Assembly (NCBI GenBank): GCA_963733065.1
Contig: CAVTBT010000002.1
Span: 252,613 to 316,612 of the forward strand
Direction of reading: 5' to 3'
Source of the DNA: CAVTBT01 sp963733065
GTDB taxonomy: Bacteria > Actinomycetota > Thermoleophilia > Gaiellales > Gaiellaceae
Length of the DNA: 64,000 nucleotides
This document shows positions 32,781 to 42,447 of the stretch, piece by piece. Made by a program: the position numbers and the translations under genes. The notes under the pieces are model-generated. The model ran no database searches. It had not been told where the DNA came from and was given only the letters and a program-made list of their open reading frames with translations. Each line of letters begins with the position of its first letter. The stretch's first letter is position 1.

Positions 32781-34846
32781 TGGGATACCGCATCGGCATC
32801 GACACAGGCGGGACGTTCACGGACCTGGTCCTCGTTGACGGCGACGGCACGATCGAGCTCTTCAAGACGCCGTCGACTCCGGCCGACCCACCCGCGGCCA
32901 TCCGTAGCGGTCTCGAGTCGATCGCCGAGAGGCTGAACACGACGATCGGGGACTTCCTTGGCCAGTGCGACCTGGTCATCCACGGCACGACGGTCGCACT
33001 GAACGCGCTCATCCAGCTAAAGGGTGCCAAGGTGGGTCTCTTCTGCACGCGCGGCCACGAAGACTCCCTCGAGATCCGGAACGGCCACAAGGAGGACGGA
33101 CACCGCTACGACTTCAAGTACCCCGCAGCGCCGATGCTCGTCCCGAGGCGGCTGCGCATCCCGGTCGGCGAGCGCGTCCTCAGCGATGGCTCTGTCCGGC
33201 TGCCTCTGGACGAGGACGACGTCCGCCGCGGGATCGACACGCTTCATAGCGAGGGCGTCGAGGCCGTCGGCGTCTCTTTTCTCTGGTCGTTCCTGTACCC
33301 GGAGCACGAGCGGCGTGTGGCGGAGATCCTGGCCGACGAGCTTCCCTCGGTGGACGTGACGCTCTCCGTCGACCTCCTTCCGCAGATTCGCGAGTACACC
33401 CGCACGAGCACGGTGGCCGTGAACGCCTACGTCGCTCCGTCACTCCGGCGCTATGTCGACTCGATCGAGTCGATGCTGATCGGGCTCGGCTACGAGAACC
33501 CGATCCGCTACTTCCAGTCGAACGGCGGCGTGACGTCGGGACGAGTGCTGTCGAGACGAGCTGTGAGCGCGCTCAACTCGGGGCCGGCGGCCGGCCCGAG
33601 TGCGGCGCTCCATTACGCATCGAGCCTGGGCAAGGTCGATGTCCTCACGCTCGACGTCGGCGGGACGAGCAGCGACATCTCGCTGGTGCGCGACGGAAAG
33701 GTCGACCTCGTGAAGGACGTCGACATCGGCCGCTACCGCGTCGGCATTCCCCTCGTCAACGTGATCAGCATCGGCGCCGGCGGCGGCTCGATCGCGTGGA
33801 TCGACTCGCACGGCCTTCTCCATGTTGGCCCGCAGAGCGCCGAAGCGATCCCGGGGCCTGCCTGCTACATGCGCGGTGGATCCGAGGCCACCGTTACCGA
33901 CGCGCTCGTGGTGCTCGGTTACCTGAACCAGACCGCGCTGCTCGGTGGACGTATGCCGATCGACGTGGACGCAGGTCGGCGTGCCCTGAGCGACAGGGTC
34001 GCGTCGCCGTTGCGCCTTCCCCTCGAGCGGGCGGCGCTCGGAGTCTTCGACGTCGTCAACGCCAACATGATCGGCGGAATCCGCTCCGTCTCTGTCGAGC
34101 GTGGCCACGATCCGCGCGACTTCAGCCTGGTCGCCGGTGGCGGCGCGACCTCGTCCCACGTAGGTCGGCTCGCCGCAGACCTCGGGATCCGTGAGGTGAT
34201 CATTCCGCGTGTCGCGTCCGGTCTCTGCGCATTCGGTGAGGCCGTCGCCGACGTCAAGCACACGTATCTCGCCTCGTACACCGGGCGGCTTCCGGATCTC
34301 GACCCTCGACGGTTGAACGACGTGTTCCTCGAGCTCGAGCGCCGTGGGCGCGAGGAACTCTACGGCGAGGGCTTCCCCGCCGAGGACATCTATGTCGAGC
34401 GATCCGTGGACATGAAATACGTCGACCAGGTGCACGAATGCCGGGTCGAGATCCCGCTCTTCGACATCGACGCGACGCGCCTGGCCGACGTCGCGGACGC
34501 GTTTCACCGGCGACACGAGGCGCTCTACACGTACTCCGAGCGCGACAACGTGCCCGAGCTGATCAACGTCGAGGTGAGCGTCTACGGCCGCACGCCGAGG
34601 ATCGTCGTGCCAAGACCGGAGCTCGGCGATGCGAGACGGCCGGCGCCGACCGCAGCGCGCGACTGTTTCTTCGCCGAGTCCGGCGAGTATCGATCGACGC
34701 CGGTCTTCGATGCGGCAGGCCTGCAGATCGGCGACACCATCGAGGGGCCTGGCATCGTCGAGGAGGAGTCGACCACGATCGTTGTGTTCCCCGGCTCGAC
34801 GCTCGAACTCCGCCGCGCCGACGTCTACGTCATGACGGTTTCGTAG
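32780..34846 (+). CDS. hyuA: Hydantoinase/oxoprolinase family protein, subunit A
   Basis: An intact 688-residue protein with the actin-like ATPase phosphate-1 motif GIDTGGTFTDLVLVDGDG, HGTTVALNALI, CTRGHEDSLEI, the second conserved block QIREYTRTSTVAVNAYVAP, NSGPAAGPSAA, LTLDVGGTSSDISLV, SIGAGGGSIAWID and GPACYMRGG. This architecture fits N-methylhydantoinase A or the alpha/beta subunits of acetone/acetophenone carboxylase and 5-oxoprolinase. The ATG overlaps the stop of the decayed hyuB. Its partner may now be the second hyuB at 37079. The substrate cannot be told from sequence alone. Confidence 0.9.
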   Translation: MGYRIGIDTGGTFTDLVLVDGDGTIELFKTPSTPADPPAAIRSGLESIAERLNTTIGDFLGQCDLVIHGTTVALNALIQLKGAKVGLFCTRGHEDSLEIRNGHKEDGHRYDFKYPAAPMLVPRRLRIPVGERVLSDGSVRLPLDEDDVRRGIDTLHSEGVEAVGVSFLWSFLYPEHERRVAEILADELPSVDVTLSVDLLPQIREYTRTSTVAVNAYVAPSLRRYVDSIESMLIGLGYENPIRYFQSNGGVTSGRVLSRRAVSALNSGPAAGPSAALHYASSLGKVDVLTLDVGGTSSDISLVRDGKVDLVKDVDIGRYRVGIPLVNVISIGAGGGSIAWIDSHGLLHVGPQSAEAIPGPACYMRGGSEATVTDALVVLGYLNQTALLGGRMPIDVDAGRRALSDRVASPLRLPLERAALGVFDVVNANMIGGIRSVSVERGHDPRDFSLVAGGGATSSHVGRLAADLGIREVIIPRVASGLCAFGEAVADVKHTYLASYTGRLPDLDPRRLNDVFLELERRGREELYGEGFPAEDIYVERSVDMKYVDQVHECRVEIPLFDIDATRLADVADAFHRRHEALYTYSERDNVPELINVEVSVYGRTPRIVVPRPELGDARRPAPTAARDCFFAESGEYRSTPVFDAAGLQIGDTIEGPGIVEEESTTIVVFPGSTLELRRADVYVMTVS

Positions 34847-34855
34847 GGGCGAGCA

Positions 34856-36992
34856 GTGACACTGCAGTTCGCGGTCGACACGGGTGGCACGTTCACCGAC
34901 CTGGTCGTGGACGGCGAGGACCACCTGCCTCGCTTCTACAAGCGCTCGACCACGCCGGCGAACCCGATCGACGGCCTGCTCGACGTCTTCACGGCGGCGG
35001 CCTCCGACTACGGGCTCGACCTCCGGGAGTTTCTCGGACGCGGTGAGAGCCTGGTGTTCGGTACGACGCGCGCGACCAACGCGGTCGTCACCGGAACAGC
35101 CGCGAAAACCGCGCTCCTCTGCACGCGGGGCCACCCCGACATGCTGCTGATTCGCGAAGGCGGCGGCCGCACAACGCTCTTCGATTACACCCAGGAGTAC
35201 CCCGCTCCATACGTCCCGCGCTCGTTGACCTTCGAGATCCCGGAGCGCGTCTGGCGGACGGCACGGTCAGAACGCCGCTCGACGAGGGTACGGTCGTGGA
35301 GGTCGCCGCGAGGCTTTCCCGGCTCGAGGTCGAAGCGGTCGCAGTGTGCTTGCTCTGGTCGATCGTCAACCCCGTGCACGAGCTCCGTGTCGGCGAGCTG
35401 CTCGCCGAGCACGCTCCTCGACGTCCCGTACGACGCTCTCGCACAGCTCTGAATCCGAGCCTCCGGGAGTATCGACGGGCGTCCTCGGCTGTGATCGACG
35501 CATCGCTGAAGCCGTTGATGAGCGACTTCTTCCGCGAGCTCGAGCAGCGACGCTCACGCGGCCGCGGCTTCGGCGGCAGGCTGCTGATGCATGACCTCGT
35601 CGGGCGGCGTGCTCGACGCGGCCGACCGTGGCAGAGCACGCCGATCCACTCGATCGGCTCGGGACCGCGGCAGCGCCGGTCGCGGGCAGGCACTTACGCG
35701 CGCGCCGACGGCCGACTCCGACACGGCGCTCGTGACGGACGCGGGCGGCACCACCTACGACGTCAGCCTCGTCAGGCGCGGCCGCATCCCCTGGACGCGC
35801 GAGACGATGATCGGCGACGCCGACCTACGGCTACATGACCGGCTTCCCATCGGTCGACGTCCGCTCGATCGGCGCCGGTGGCGGCATCGATCGCGTGGGT
35901 CGACGACGGGCGGCCTGCTGCACGTCGGCCCGCAGAGCGCCGGCGCCGATGCCGGGGCCGGCGTGCTACGGCAGGGGAGGCAGCGCAGCGCGACCGTGAC
36001 CGACGCGTGTCTCGTCCTCGGCTACATCGACCCCGACTTCTTCCTCGGCGGCGAGATGCCGGTCTCGACGTCGAGCCTGGCACGACGCTGCGCTCGAACG
36101 CGACGTCGGCGTGCCGCTCGGACTCGACGTCGAGGAAGTCTGCCTCGGCCGTGCTGGCGCTCGCCACCGAGCGTATGGTGACCGCGATCGAGGGGATCAC
36201 GCTGACGCAGGGCATCGACCCGCTGCCGCGGCGGTCATGATCGGTGGAGGTGGCGGCGCGGGTCTCTACGCGGTTGCGATCGCCCGACGGCTCGGCGTTC
36301 GAACGGTTGTGCATCCCTGACGTCGCCGCCGCGCTCTCGGCGACCGGCGCCCTCATCGGCGATCTGCAACAGGATGTTCGCGAGAACCGAGGTGATGTCA
36401 ACCGCGGCGTTCGACTACGAGCGGGCGAGCGGCGATCCTCGCACGGCCTACGCTCCCAGGCGGACGCCTTTCTCGCAGCCGCGGCCGGTCGTGACGGTCG
36501 AGGTGCGTTTCTCCGTCGAGGCGAGGTATCCGCACCAGGTGTGGGAGATCGAGGTGCCGCTCCGTGACGGCACACTCGACACACGCGACCGTGTCGAAGC
36601 CCTGCGAGAGGACTTCCACGACCGCCCACGAGGAGCTCTTCGCCGTGCGAGACGCGGCCGCGGGAGTCGAGGTCGTCTCCTGGCGGGCGCACGTTCGTTG
36701 CACTCTCCGTCGGAGAGAGCTCCGGCGTGCTCGGCCGGAGTCGTCCCGACGGGATCACGCGATGCGACGTCGGGCGTACTTCCCGACGCTCGGGCCCACC
36801 GAGGTTGCGGTCCAGTCCGTCGACGCGCTTCGTATCGGGGAGCGCTCGAAGGGCCCGCTGATCATCGAGTCGCCGGTCACGACAGTCGTTCTCGACGAGC
36901 GCGCCGCGTTCGAGCTCACTCCTCACGGCTCGCTCCTGCTCGACCCGTTCGCGACGAGTGGCACAACCCAGAGGTCGGCTGTCGATGACTGA
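34856..36992 (+). pseudogene. Second hydantoinase A gene, multiply frameshifted
   Basis: GTG 34856 begins FAVDTGGTFTDLVVDGEDH and reads well to about 35255 (LTFEIPERV). Recognisable HyuA pieces then continue in changing frames: RLEVEAVAVCLLWSIVNP, LNPSLREYRRASSAVIDA, LVTDAGGTTYDVSLVRRG (about 35730), VDVRSIGAGGG (about 35860), GLLHVGPQSAGA, TVTDACLVLGYIDPDFFLGG, VMIGGGGGAGLYAVAIARRLGV (abridged), and a C-terminal FELTPHGSLLLDPFA to the stop at 36992. I count at least seven shifts. It is clearly decayed rather than mis-sequenced once, and was once paired with the downstream hyuB. Confidence 0.85.
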
Positions 36993-37078
36993 CAAAGCGG
37001 TGCCGCCGACCGAGAGGGACAGCACGACCGCTCGCGCTGGCGCTCCTCACCAACCGCTTCGACGGGATCGCTCGCGCG

Positions 37079-38797
37079 ATGATGAACACGCTCCTGCGCA
37101 CTGCCCGCTCGGCGATCCTGAACACGGCACGTGACTTCTCGTGCTGCATTCTCACCGCGGGCGACGAGCTTCTCGCCATGGCGGAGAGCTTGCCCATCCA
37201 CGTCATGAGCGGCCCGGATCTGATCGCGCGCTACATGAAGGAGACGCACCCGGATCTGCGCGCTGGGGACGCGTTCCTCCACAACTCCCCGTACCACGGC
37301 AACTCGCACGCGGCCGATTGGTGTGTCGTCGTCCCGGTCGTCGACGCCGAGGGCAGGCATCGCTACACGGTTCTCGCCAAGGCACACCTCGCCGATTGCG
37401 GCAATGCGATACCAACGACGTACGTGGCCGACGCCAAGGACGTCTACAACGAGGGCGCCCTGATCTTCCCGTGCGTGAAGGTTCAAGAGGACTACCGCGA
37501 CCGTGATGACGTCCTCCGCATGGCTCGGATGCGGATTCGCGTCCCCGACCTCTGGTACGGCGACTTCCTCGCGCTGCTCGGCGCCGCCCGGATCGGGGAA
37601 CGGCGCTTGTTGGAGCTGGTAGAGGAGTCGGGCGCCGATGCGCTTGCCGCGTACGAGCGCGACTGGTTCGACTACAGCGAGCAACGGATGATGGCTGCGA
37701 TCAGGAGGATGCCAGGCGGCACCGTCGTGAGAGAGGGCCGTCACGATCCGGTTCCCGGCCTCCCGGACGGCGTCCCGGTCAAAGCGATCGTCACTGTCGA
37801 CCCTGACGAGGCACGCATCGACGTCGACCTCCGCGACAACATCGACTGTCAGCCGTGCGGACTCAACCTCACGGAGGCCACCGCGAGGACGGCGGCGATG
37901 ATGGGCGTCTGCACCGGTCTCGCGACCGTGGTACCGCTGAACGCCGGGGCTTTCCGGCGCCTGACTGTGCAGCTCCGAGACAACTGCATCGTCGGGGTTC
38001 CCCGCCACCCGTACAGCTGTTCAGCAGCGACGACTGACTTGTCCGAGCTGACGGCCAGCCTCGTGGCCCTCGCGTTGGGGGATCTCGGCGAGGGCTTCGG
38101 CCTCGCTCAGATAGGTCGGGCTCAACCTGCGTCGATGTCAGTCATCTCCGGCGCCGATCCCCGTCACGGGAACGCTCCGTTCGTCAACCAGCTGATCCTC
38201 GCGGTGACGGGCGGTGCGGGGGCACCGGCGGCCGACGGGTGGCTGACGATCCTCGGCATCGGGGCAGCCGGGTTCCTGTACCGCGACAGCGTGGAGATCG
38301 ACGAGATGAAGTATCCGCTTGTCGTTCACGAGCAACGCATCGTCCCGGACAGCGAGGGAGCCGGCCGCTTCCGGGGCTCGCCTGGTGCCCGTGTCGAGTT
38401 CGGTCCGATCGACGGCTGCTCGCTCGACGTCGTCTACCTCAGCGACGGGACGACGAACCCGTCCGTCGGCGTTCGCGGCGGCCTGCCCGGGGCGACCGCC
38501 TCCCAGCGCATCTCGGATCGCGACGGCACACTCTCGGAGGAACTCGGGTCGTACGCGCAGGTGCGGCTCCAGCCTGGCGAGACGATCGTCGGACAGACGT
38601 GCGGCGGCGGCGGCTACGGCCCGCCATACGAGCGGGACGTGGCACGGGTCGCGCACGATGTACGGGAAGGATGGATCTCTGCAGGGCGCGCCTACGAGGT
38701 CTACGGCGTCGAGATCGGCGGTGACGGCCAGGTCGATGAAACGGGAACCGCCAACCGGCGCGCGGAGGTCGCCTCGGAGGCGCAGGATGGCTCGTAA
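37079..38797 (+). CDS. hyuB: Hydantoinase/oxoprolinase family protein, subunit B (N-terminus out of frame)
   Basis: From ATG 37079 the 572-residue frame is intact: LRTARSAILNTARDFSCCI, SLPIHVMSGPDLIARYM, GDAFLHNSPYHGNSHAADW, VDVDLRDNIDCQPCGLNLTEA and the C-terminal YPLVVHEQRIVPDSEGAGRFRG, CGGGGYGPPYERD. A natural start would be ATG 36985 (MTDKAVPPTERDSTT), overlapping the hyuA pseudogene stop. One extra base at about 37030 puts those 15 residues out of frame with LALALLTNRFDGIARAM. The protein is thus missing about 30 N-terminal residues if the break is real. It ends 11 bases into the esterase gene. Confidence 0.85.
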   Translation: MMNTLLRTARSAILNTARDFSCCILTAGDELLAMAESLPIHVMSGPDLIARYMKETHPDLRAGDAFLHNSPYHGNSHAADWCVVVPVVDAEGRHRYTVLAKAHLADCGNAIPTTYVADAKDVYNEGALIFPCVKVQEDYRDRDDVLRMARMRIRVPDLWYGDFLALLGAARIGERRLLELVEESGADALAAYERDWFDYSEQRMMAAIRRMPGGTVVREGRHDPVPGLPDGVPVKAIVTVDPDEARIDVDLRDNIDCQPCGLNLTEATARTAAMMGVCTGLATVVPLNAGAFRRLTVQLRDNCIVGVPRHPYSCSAATTDLSELTASLVALALGDLGEGFGLAQIGRAQPASMSVISGADPRHGNAPFVNQLILAVTGGAGAPAADGWLTILGIGAAGFLYRDSVEIDEMKYPLVVHEQRIVPDSEGAGRFRGSPGARVEFGPIDGCSLDVVYLSDGTTNPSVGVRGGLPGATASQRISDRDGTLSEELGSYAQVRLQPGETIVGQTCGGGGYGPPYERDVARVAHDVREGWISAGRAYEVYGVEIGGDGQVDETGTANRRAEVASEAQDGS

Positions 38798-40034
38798 GCC
38801 CAAACACCGTCCGGAGGCTGTCGCCGCGAACTCGAGCACGACGGTTCCGACGTCGCCTCGGGCGCTGCCGATCCTCCACGCCCCGGGAATTGATGTTCAT
38901 CGGCCGAGCGTCGCCGAGTGGTGCGGGTGTGGGCCGCTCGGAGGCCCGGATCTAGAGCCGCTCGCCGCCGAGGTCAGTCCGCAGTTCTTCGACTCCGTGT
39001 CAGCGCTTCGCGCCGCCGTGCTGGCCTCCGAGCCGGACGACCCCGTCGTCGTCGTACGCCGGCGTGCAGACCGGGAATTCGACGACCTGCTCGAATCAAG
39101 GCGAATCGTCTGGCTCGAGCTGGATGCCGCCGTCGAGCGTCGCGACGACGCCAGGTTGCTGATCCGTGGCCGCGGCGTGAACGGGTACCACTGGGCCGTC
39201 CGTTCGGCGCACTATCACTGGCACGTTCCACCGTCGACGATCGCGTACGGCGCCGATCGGGACCAGGTCGGCGAGCTCCGTGTTCCAGTGGGCGACGGTC
39301 CCTTCCCCGTCGTCGTACTGCTCCACGGCGGATATTGGCGTGAGCAATGGGAACGCGACACGATCGAGCCCCTCGCCGTCGCCCTGGCGACTCAGGGCTA
39401 CGCGACCTGGAACGTCGAGTATCGGCGCACGGGCCCGGGCGGAGGCGGCGGCTGGCCGGAAACGTTCGACGACGTCGCGAGGGCCATCGACTTCCTGGCG
39501 GACCTGGCGGCCGAGCATCCGCTCGATCTGGACCACGTGGTCGTTGCTGGGCACTCGGCCGGCGGTCACCTCGCTCTCTGGGTCGGTGCCCGCACGTCGT
39601 TTGCCGACGGGCCGGGCGCGGCTCCACGTGTTCACCCGCACCTCGTGGTCTCGCTCGCCGGCGTCGTCGATCTGGCGGGCACGGCCGACCGATGTGCGGG
39701 CTTCGGTGCGAACCCTGTCGTCGAGCTCATGGGCGGCATGCCGGTCGATATCCCTCAGATCTACGAGCGGGCGTGTCCGCAGCAGCTTCCGCTCACAGTT
39801 CCGGCGATCCTCGTACAGGGCACAGCCGGCGACGATCCCGACCTCATCGACCTCTGCCGCAGCTACGTGGACGACCGCCACGGCGAGCAGATCTCGTACA
39901 TCGAGCGCGACGATGCCGACCACTTCGCGCTCGTCGAGCCACACCATGCCGCCTGGCTTGCTGTCGCCGCCCGGATTGCCGAATCGGCTCCGCCGGCTCA
40001 GTCCGGCGCGCGCGAGTCGGTCGAATCTAGCTAG
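38787..40034 (+). CDS. Alpha/beta hydrolase (kynurenine formamidase/BD-FAE-like) with extra N-terminal domain
   Basis: Residues about 150-405 form an alpha/beta hydrolase with the oxyanion HGGYW motif (LLHGGYWREQWERD), nucleophile elbow VVAGHSAGGHLAL, the acid in GTAGDDPDLIDL and the His in DDADHFALVEPHH. The order matches small carboxylesterases and kynurenine formamidases. The first ~140 residues (CGCGPLGGPDLEPLAAE, VVVVRRRADREFDDLLESRR) are a domain I do not recognise. ATG 38787 follows GGAGGC and overlaps the hyuB stop, so the esterase is part of the hydantoinase operon and may open a ring or amide in the same pathway. Confidence 0.85.
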   Translation: MARKPKHRPEAVAANSSTTVPTSPRALPILHAPGIDVHRPSVAEWCGCGPLGGPDLEPLAAEVSPQFFDSVSALRAAVLASEPDDPVVVVRRRADREFDDLLESRRIVWLELDAAVERRDDARLLIRGRGVNGYHWAVRSAHYHWHVPPSTIAYGADRDQVGELRVPVGDGPFPVVVLLHGGYWREQWERDTIEPLAVALATQGYATWNVEYRRTGPGGGGGWPETFDDVARAIDFLADLAAEHPLDLDHVVVAGHSAGGHLALWVGARTSFADGPGAAPRVHPHLVVSLAGVVDLAGTADRCAGFGANPVVELMGGMPVDIPQIYERACPQQLPLTVPAILVQGTAGDDPDLIDLCRSYVDDRHGEQISYIERDDADHFALVEPHHAAWLAVAARIAESAPPAQSGARESVESS

Positions 40035-40113
40035 CGCCTAGACGCAGGCGAAGCTTCCTCGAAGTGGCCAACGTCGCGCGACGGACAATGAGGACGAGGC
40101 GGTACCTGGCCGC

Positions 40114-40326
40114 CTACTCCTCGTCGTAACGCTTTACCTGCCGCCGATCGTAGAACCAGCCGAACACGAGCAAGACAACCGCCAGGAGTGCGAGTGCGCC
40201 GAAGACGCCCCACGCATACGCCGCCCGCGTGAGGATCAGCATCACGATCAGGCCGGCGATCCCCAATACGGCGACGAGGCCCGCCATCCGGGCATAGAAG
40301 CCAAAACCAAGCCCTTGCTCCTCCAT
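40114..40326 (-). CDS. Small two-helix membrane protein (70 aa)
   Basis: Two hydrophobic segments (MAGLVAVLGIAGLIVMLIL and WGVFGALALLAVVLLVFGWF) with a short polar turn and a basic/acidic C-terminus (DRRQVKRYDEE) suggest an inner-membrane hairpin protein. ATG 40326 is used. It lies alone between the esterase and the divergent LLM oxidoreductase gene. No family recognised. Confidence 0.65.
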   Translation of the reverse strand: MEEQGLGFGFYARMAGLVAVLGIAGLIVMLILTRAAYAWGVFGALALLAVVLLVFGWFYDRRQVKRYDEE

Positions 40327-40444
40327 GAACGCGAGTATGCACGGTCGGAGTTGCCGGGTCTACGCCGTCGTCAGCGTCCAACACCGTCCTCGACGCCCCG
40401 GGGCCGCAGGTTTCTCTGACAACCGCGCTGGGGACGCCGTTCGC

Positions 40445-41395
40445 ATGGAGCTCGGATACGCGATCTCGTGTGAGGAGCGTCGGCCGCTGGACATCGTCCG
40501 CGATGCGCGGGCCGCCGAGGAGGCCGGCATGCGCTTCGCGCTCATCTCCGATCACTTTCATCCGTGGACCGACTCGCAGGGCCAGAGCGCGTTCGTCTGG
40601 TCCGTGATTGGCGCGATTGCGACGCACACGGACGAGCTGCGACTGGGGACGGGGGTGACGTGTCCCATGATCCGCGTGCACCCCGTGGTCGTCGCACAAG
40701 CGGCGGCGACGAGCGCCGCGATGATGGACGGTCGCTTCTTCCTCGGCGTCGGGACGGGCGAGAACCTGAACGAGCACGTGACCGGTGCGCGCTGGCCCGC
40801 GCCCGACGAGCGCCTCGAGATGCTCGAGGAGGCGATTCGCCTGATGCGCCAGCTCTGGGATGGCGGCTACCAGACCTTCCGCGGCAAGCACTACGTCGCC
40901 GACCACGCCCGCATCTACACGCTGCCGGAGGAGCCGATTCAGATCGCGGTCGCGGCGGCCATGCCGAAGGCGGCGGAGCTGGCCGGGCGGCTCGGCGACG
41001 CGCTCATCAACACGGCGCCGGACGCCGGGATCGTCGACGCGTATCGCTCCGCCGGCGGTGACGGTGCCCGCTACGGGCAGCTGACCGTGTGCTGGAACGA
41101 GGACGAGGCGGCTGCGCGCAAGACGGCGCTCGAGGTCTGGCCGAATGCCGCCGCGCCGGGCCGGCTGAGCCAGGAGCTGCCGCTGCCGTCCGACTTCGAA
41201 GCGGTTGCCGAGCTCGTCACCGAGGATGAGATCGCCGAGCAGGTTGTCTGCGGGCCGGACCCGGGGCCATACCGGGAGCGGATCGCCGAGTACGCGGCCG
41301 CGGGCTACGACCACCTTGCGATCCATCAGGTCGGCTCCGACCAGGCAGGCTTCCTCCAGTTCTACGAGCGCGAGCTCGCCGGCGTCGCTGTCTGA
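40445..41395 (+). CDS. F420-dependent LLM class oxidoreductase (glucose-6-phosphate dehydrogenase-like group)
   Basis: The 316-residue protein fits the luciferase-like TIM-barrel family: LGYAISCEERRPLDIVRDAR, EEAGMRFALISDHFHPWTD, SVIGAIATHTDELRLGTGVTCP, VVAQAAATSAAMMDGRFFLGVGTGENLNEHV (abridged), EAIRLMRQLWDGG and PKAAELAGRLGD. The DHFHPW and GTGENLNEH segments match the F420-dependent subgroup containing glucose-6-phosphate dehydrogenase-like enzymes. ATG 40445 gives the usual N-terminus; the frame is open further upstream without support. The substrate is uncertain. The following isochorismatase-like gene is 13 bases away. Confidence 0.9.
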   Translation: MELGYAISCEERRPLDIVRDARAAEEAGMRFALISDHFHPWTDSQGQSAFVWSVIGAIATHTDELRLGTGVTCPMIRVHPVVVAQAAATSAAMMDGRFFLGVGTGENLNEHVTGARWPAPDERLEMLEEAIRLMRQLWDGGYQTFRGKHYVADHARIYTLPEEPIQIAVAAAMPKAAELAGRLGDALINTAPDAGIVDAYRSAGGDGARYGQLTVCWNEDEAAARKTALEVWPNAAAPGRLSQELPLPSDFEAVAELVTEDEIAEQVVCGPDPGPYRERIAEYAAAGYDHLAIHQVGSDQAGFLQFYERELAGVAV

Positions 41396-41408
41396 GTCAG
41401 GGACCCCC

Positions 41409-41954
41409 GTGGCGGCCGACGAGCAGGCGTCGAGGGACGTGCTGGTGGTCGTCGATGCCCTGAGCGACTTCCAGCACGAGCAGGGTGAGCGGCTGTTGGC
41501 CTCGTTCCGCGAGCGACTGCCGGGGCTTCGCGGCGCGTTGACCCGCGCGCGGCACGCCGGGGTGCCGGTCGTCTACGTCAACGACCACTTCGGCCGTTGG
41601 GCGGACGACGCGTCGGACGTCCTCCAGCGCGCCATGAACGGCCCCGGCCGAGATGTGATCCTCGAGATCGCTCCACGTTCGGAGGAGCCGATCCTGCTCA
41701 AGGCTCGGTACTCGGCGTTCGACCACACCGGCTTGGCGCTCCTGGTCGAGGAGCTGGAGTGCGAGCGGCTGCTGCTCGCCGGCGGCGCGACGGAGGCGTG
41801 CATCGTGCAGACGGGCATCGACGCCCGCGAGCTGGGCTTCCAGGTCACGATCCTCGCCGACGCCTGCGCGACGCTGGACACGGAGCTCGAGCAGCTGTCG
41901 CTCCGGTACGCGCACGAGGTCGGCGGGATGCAGATCGCGCGCGGCAGCGCGTAG
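41409..41954 (+). CDS. Cysteine hydrolase, isochorismatase-like
   Basis: A 181-residue enzyme with the isochorismatase catalytic triad: Asp16 in VLVVVDALSDF, Lys98 in LLKARYSAF and Cys131 in GGATEACIVQTGIDAR. Related enzymes hydrolyse amides (nicotinamide, N-carbamoyl compounds, ureidoacrylate) or isochorismate. GTG 41409 begins 13 bases after the LLM oxidoreductase gene, so co-expression is likely. The N-carbamoyl amidohydrolase subgroup would fit the nearby hydantoinase genes, but this is speculation. Confidence 0.87.
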   Translation: MAADEQASRDVLVVVDALSDFQHEQGERLLASFRERLPGLRGALTRARHAGVPVVYVNDHFGRWADDASDVLQRAMNGPGRDVILEIAPRSEEPILLKARYSAFDHTGLALLVEELECERLLLAGGATEACIVQTGIDARELGFQVTILADACATLDTELEQLSLRYAHEVGGMQIARGSA

Positions 41955-42000
41955 ACGCCGGCCCCGCAGGGCCCAGTCCTTAGGCGCTACTCGCGGGCGT

Positions 42001-42342
42001 CTACTTCCGGCGGTCGACGGCGCGCTGCAGGGATGCCTTGTTCATCTTCGACCGACCTTCGATGCCAAGGCGCTTCGCCTCGTTGTAGAGCTGCTCGTAG
42101 GTCCTGCCCTTGGGACGGTTCGTGCCGGAGCGCAGGCCACCTCGCCGCCCGGACGAGATGTCGTCCGTCGAGCTTCGGGATCGTTCTCGCGACTCTCCAG
42201 AGCGCGCGCGCTCCTTGTTGACCGTCCGTGCCGCGATCTCCTCAGCGCGCGACTGGGAGCGTCCTTGCTCGATCTGGCTGTCCTTGATGTGCTCGTACTG
42301 ACGGGCACGTTTCGTTCCGGGCTTGACTCCGCGAGGTGGCAT
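42001..42342 (-). CDS. Small basic protein with Rho-N/SAP-like C-terminus
   Basis: The 113-residue protein starts MPPRGVKPGTKRARQYEHIK with ATG 42342 after AAGGGAG. The middle is very basic (KERARSGESRERSRSS). The C-terminus (YEQLYNEAKRLGIEGRSKMNKASLQRAVDRRK, abridged) resembles the helix-extended-helix of Rho N-terminal-like modules that follow similar small 'plasmid stabilisation' proteins in actinobacteria. It probably binds nucleic acid. No toxin or antitoxin partner is encoded beside it. Confidence 0.72.
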   Translation of the reverse strand: MPPRGVKPGTKRARQYEHIKDSQIEQGRSQSRAEEIAARTVNKERARSGESRERSRSSTDDISSGRRGGLRSGTNRPKGRTYEQLYNEAKRLGIEGRSKMNKASLQRAVDRRK

Positions 42343-42447
42343 GCTCACTCCCTTGTTCGGTAGCGCTGTGCCCGGGCATTTCCGTCGGCGGCCGGGCTAA
42401 ACCGGTCACGGGGCGGTACCCCGTGCTCCGCCGTCGGAGGAGAACGG

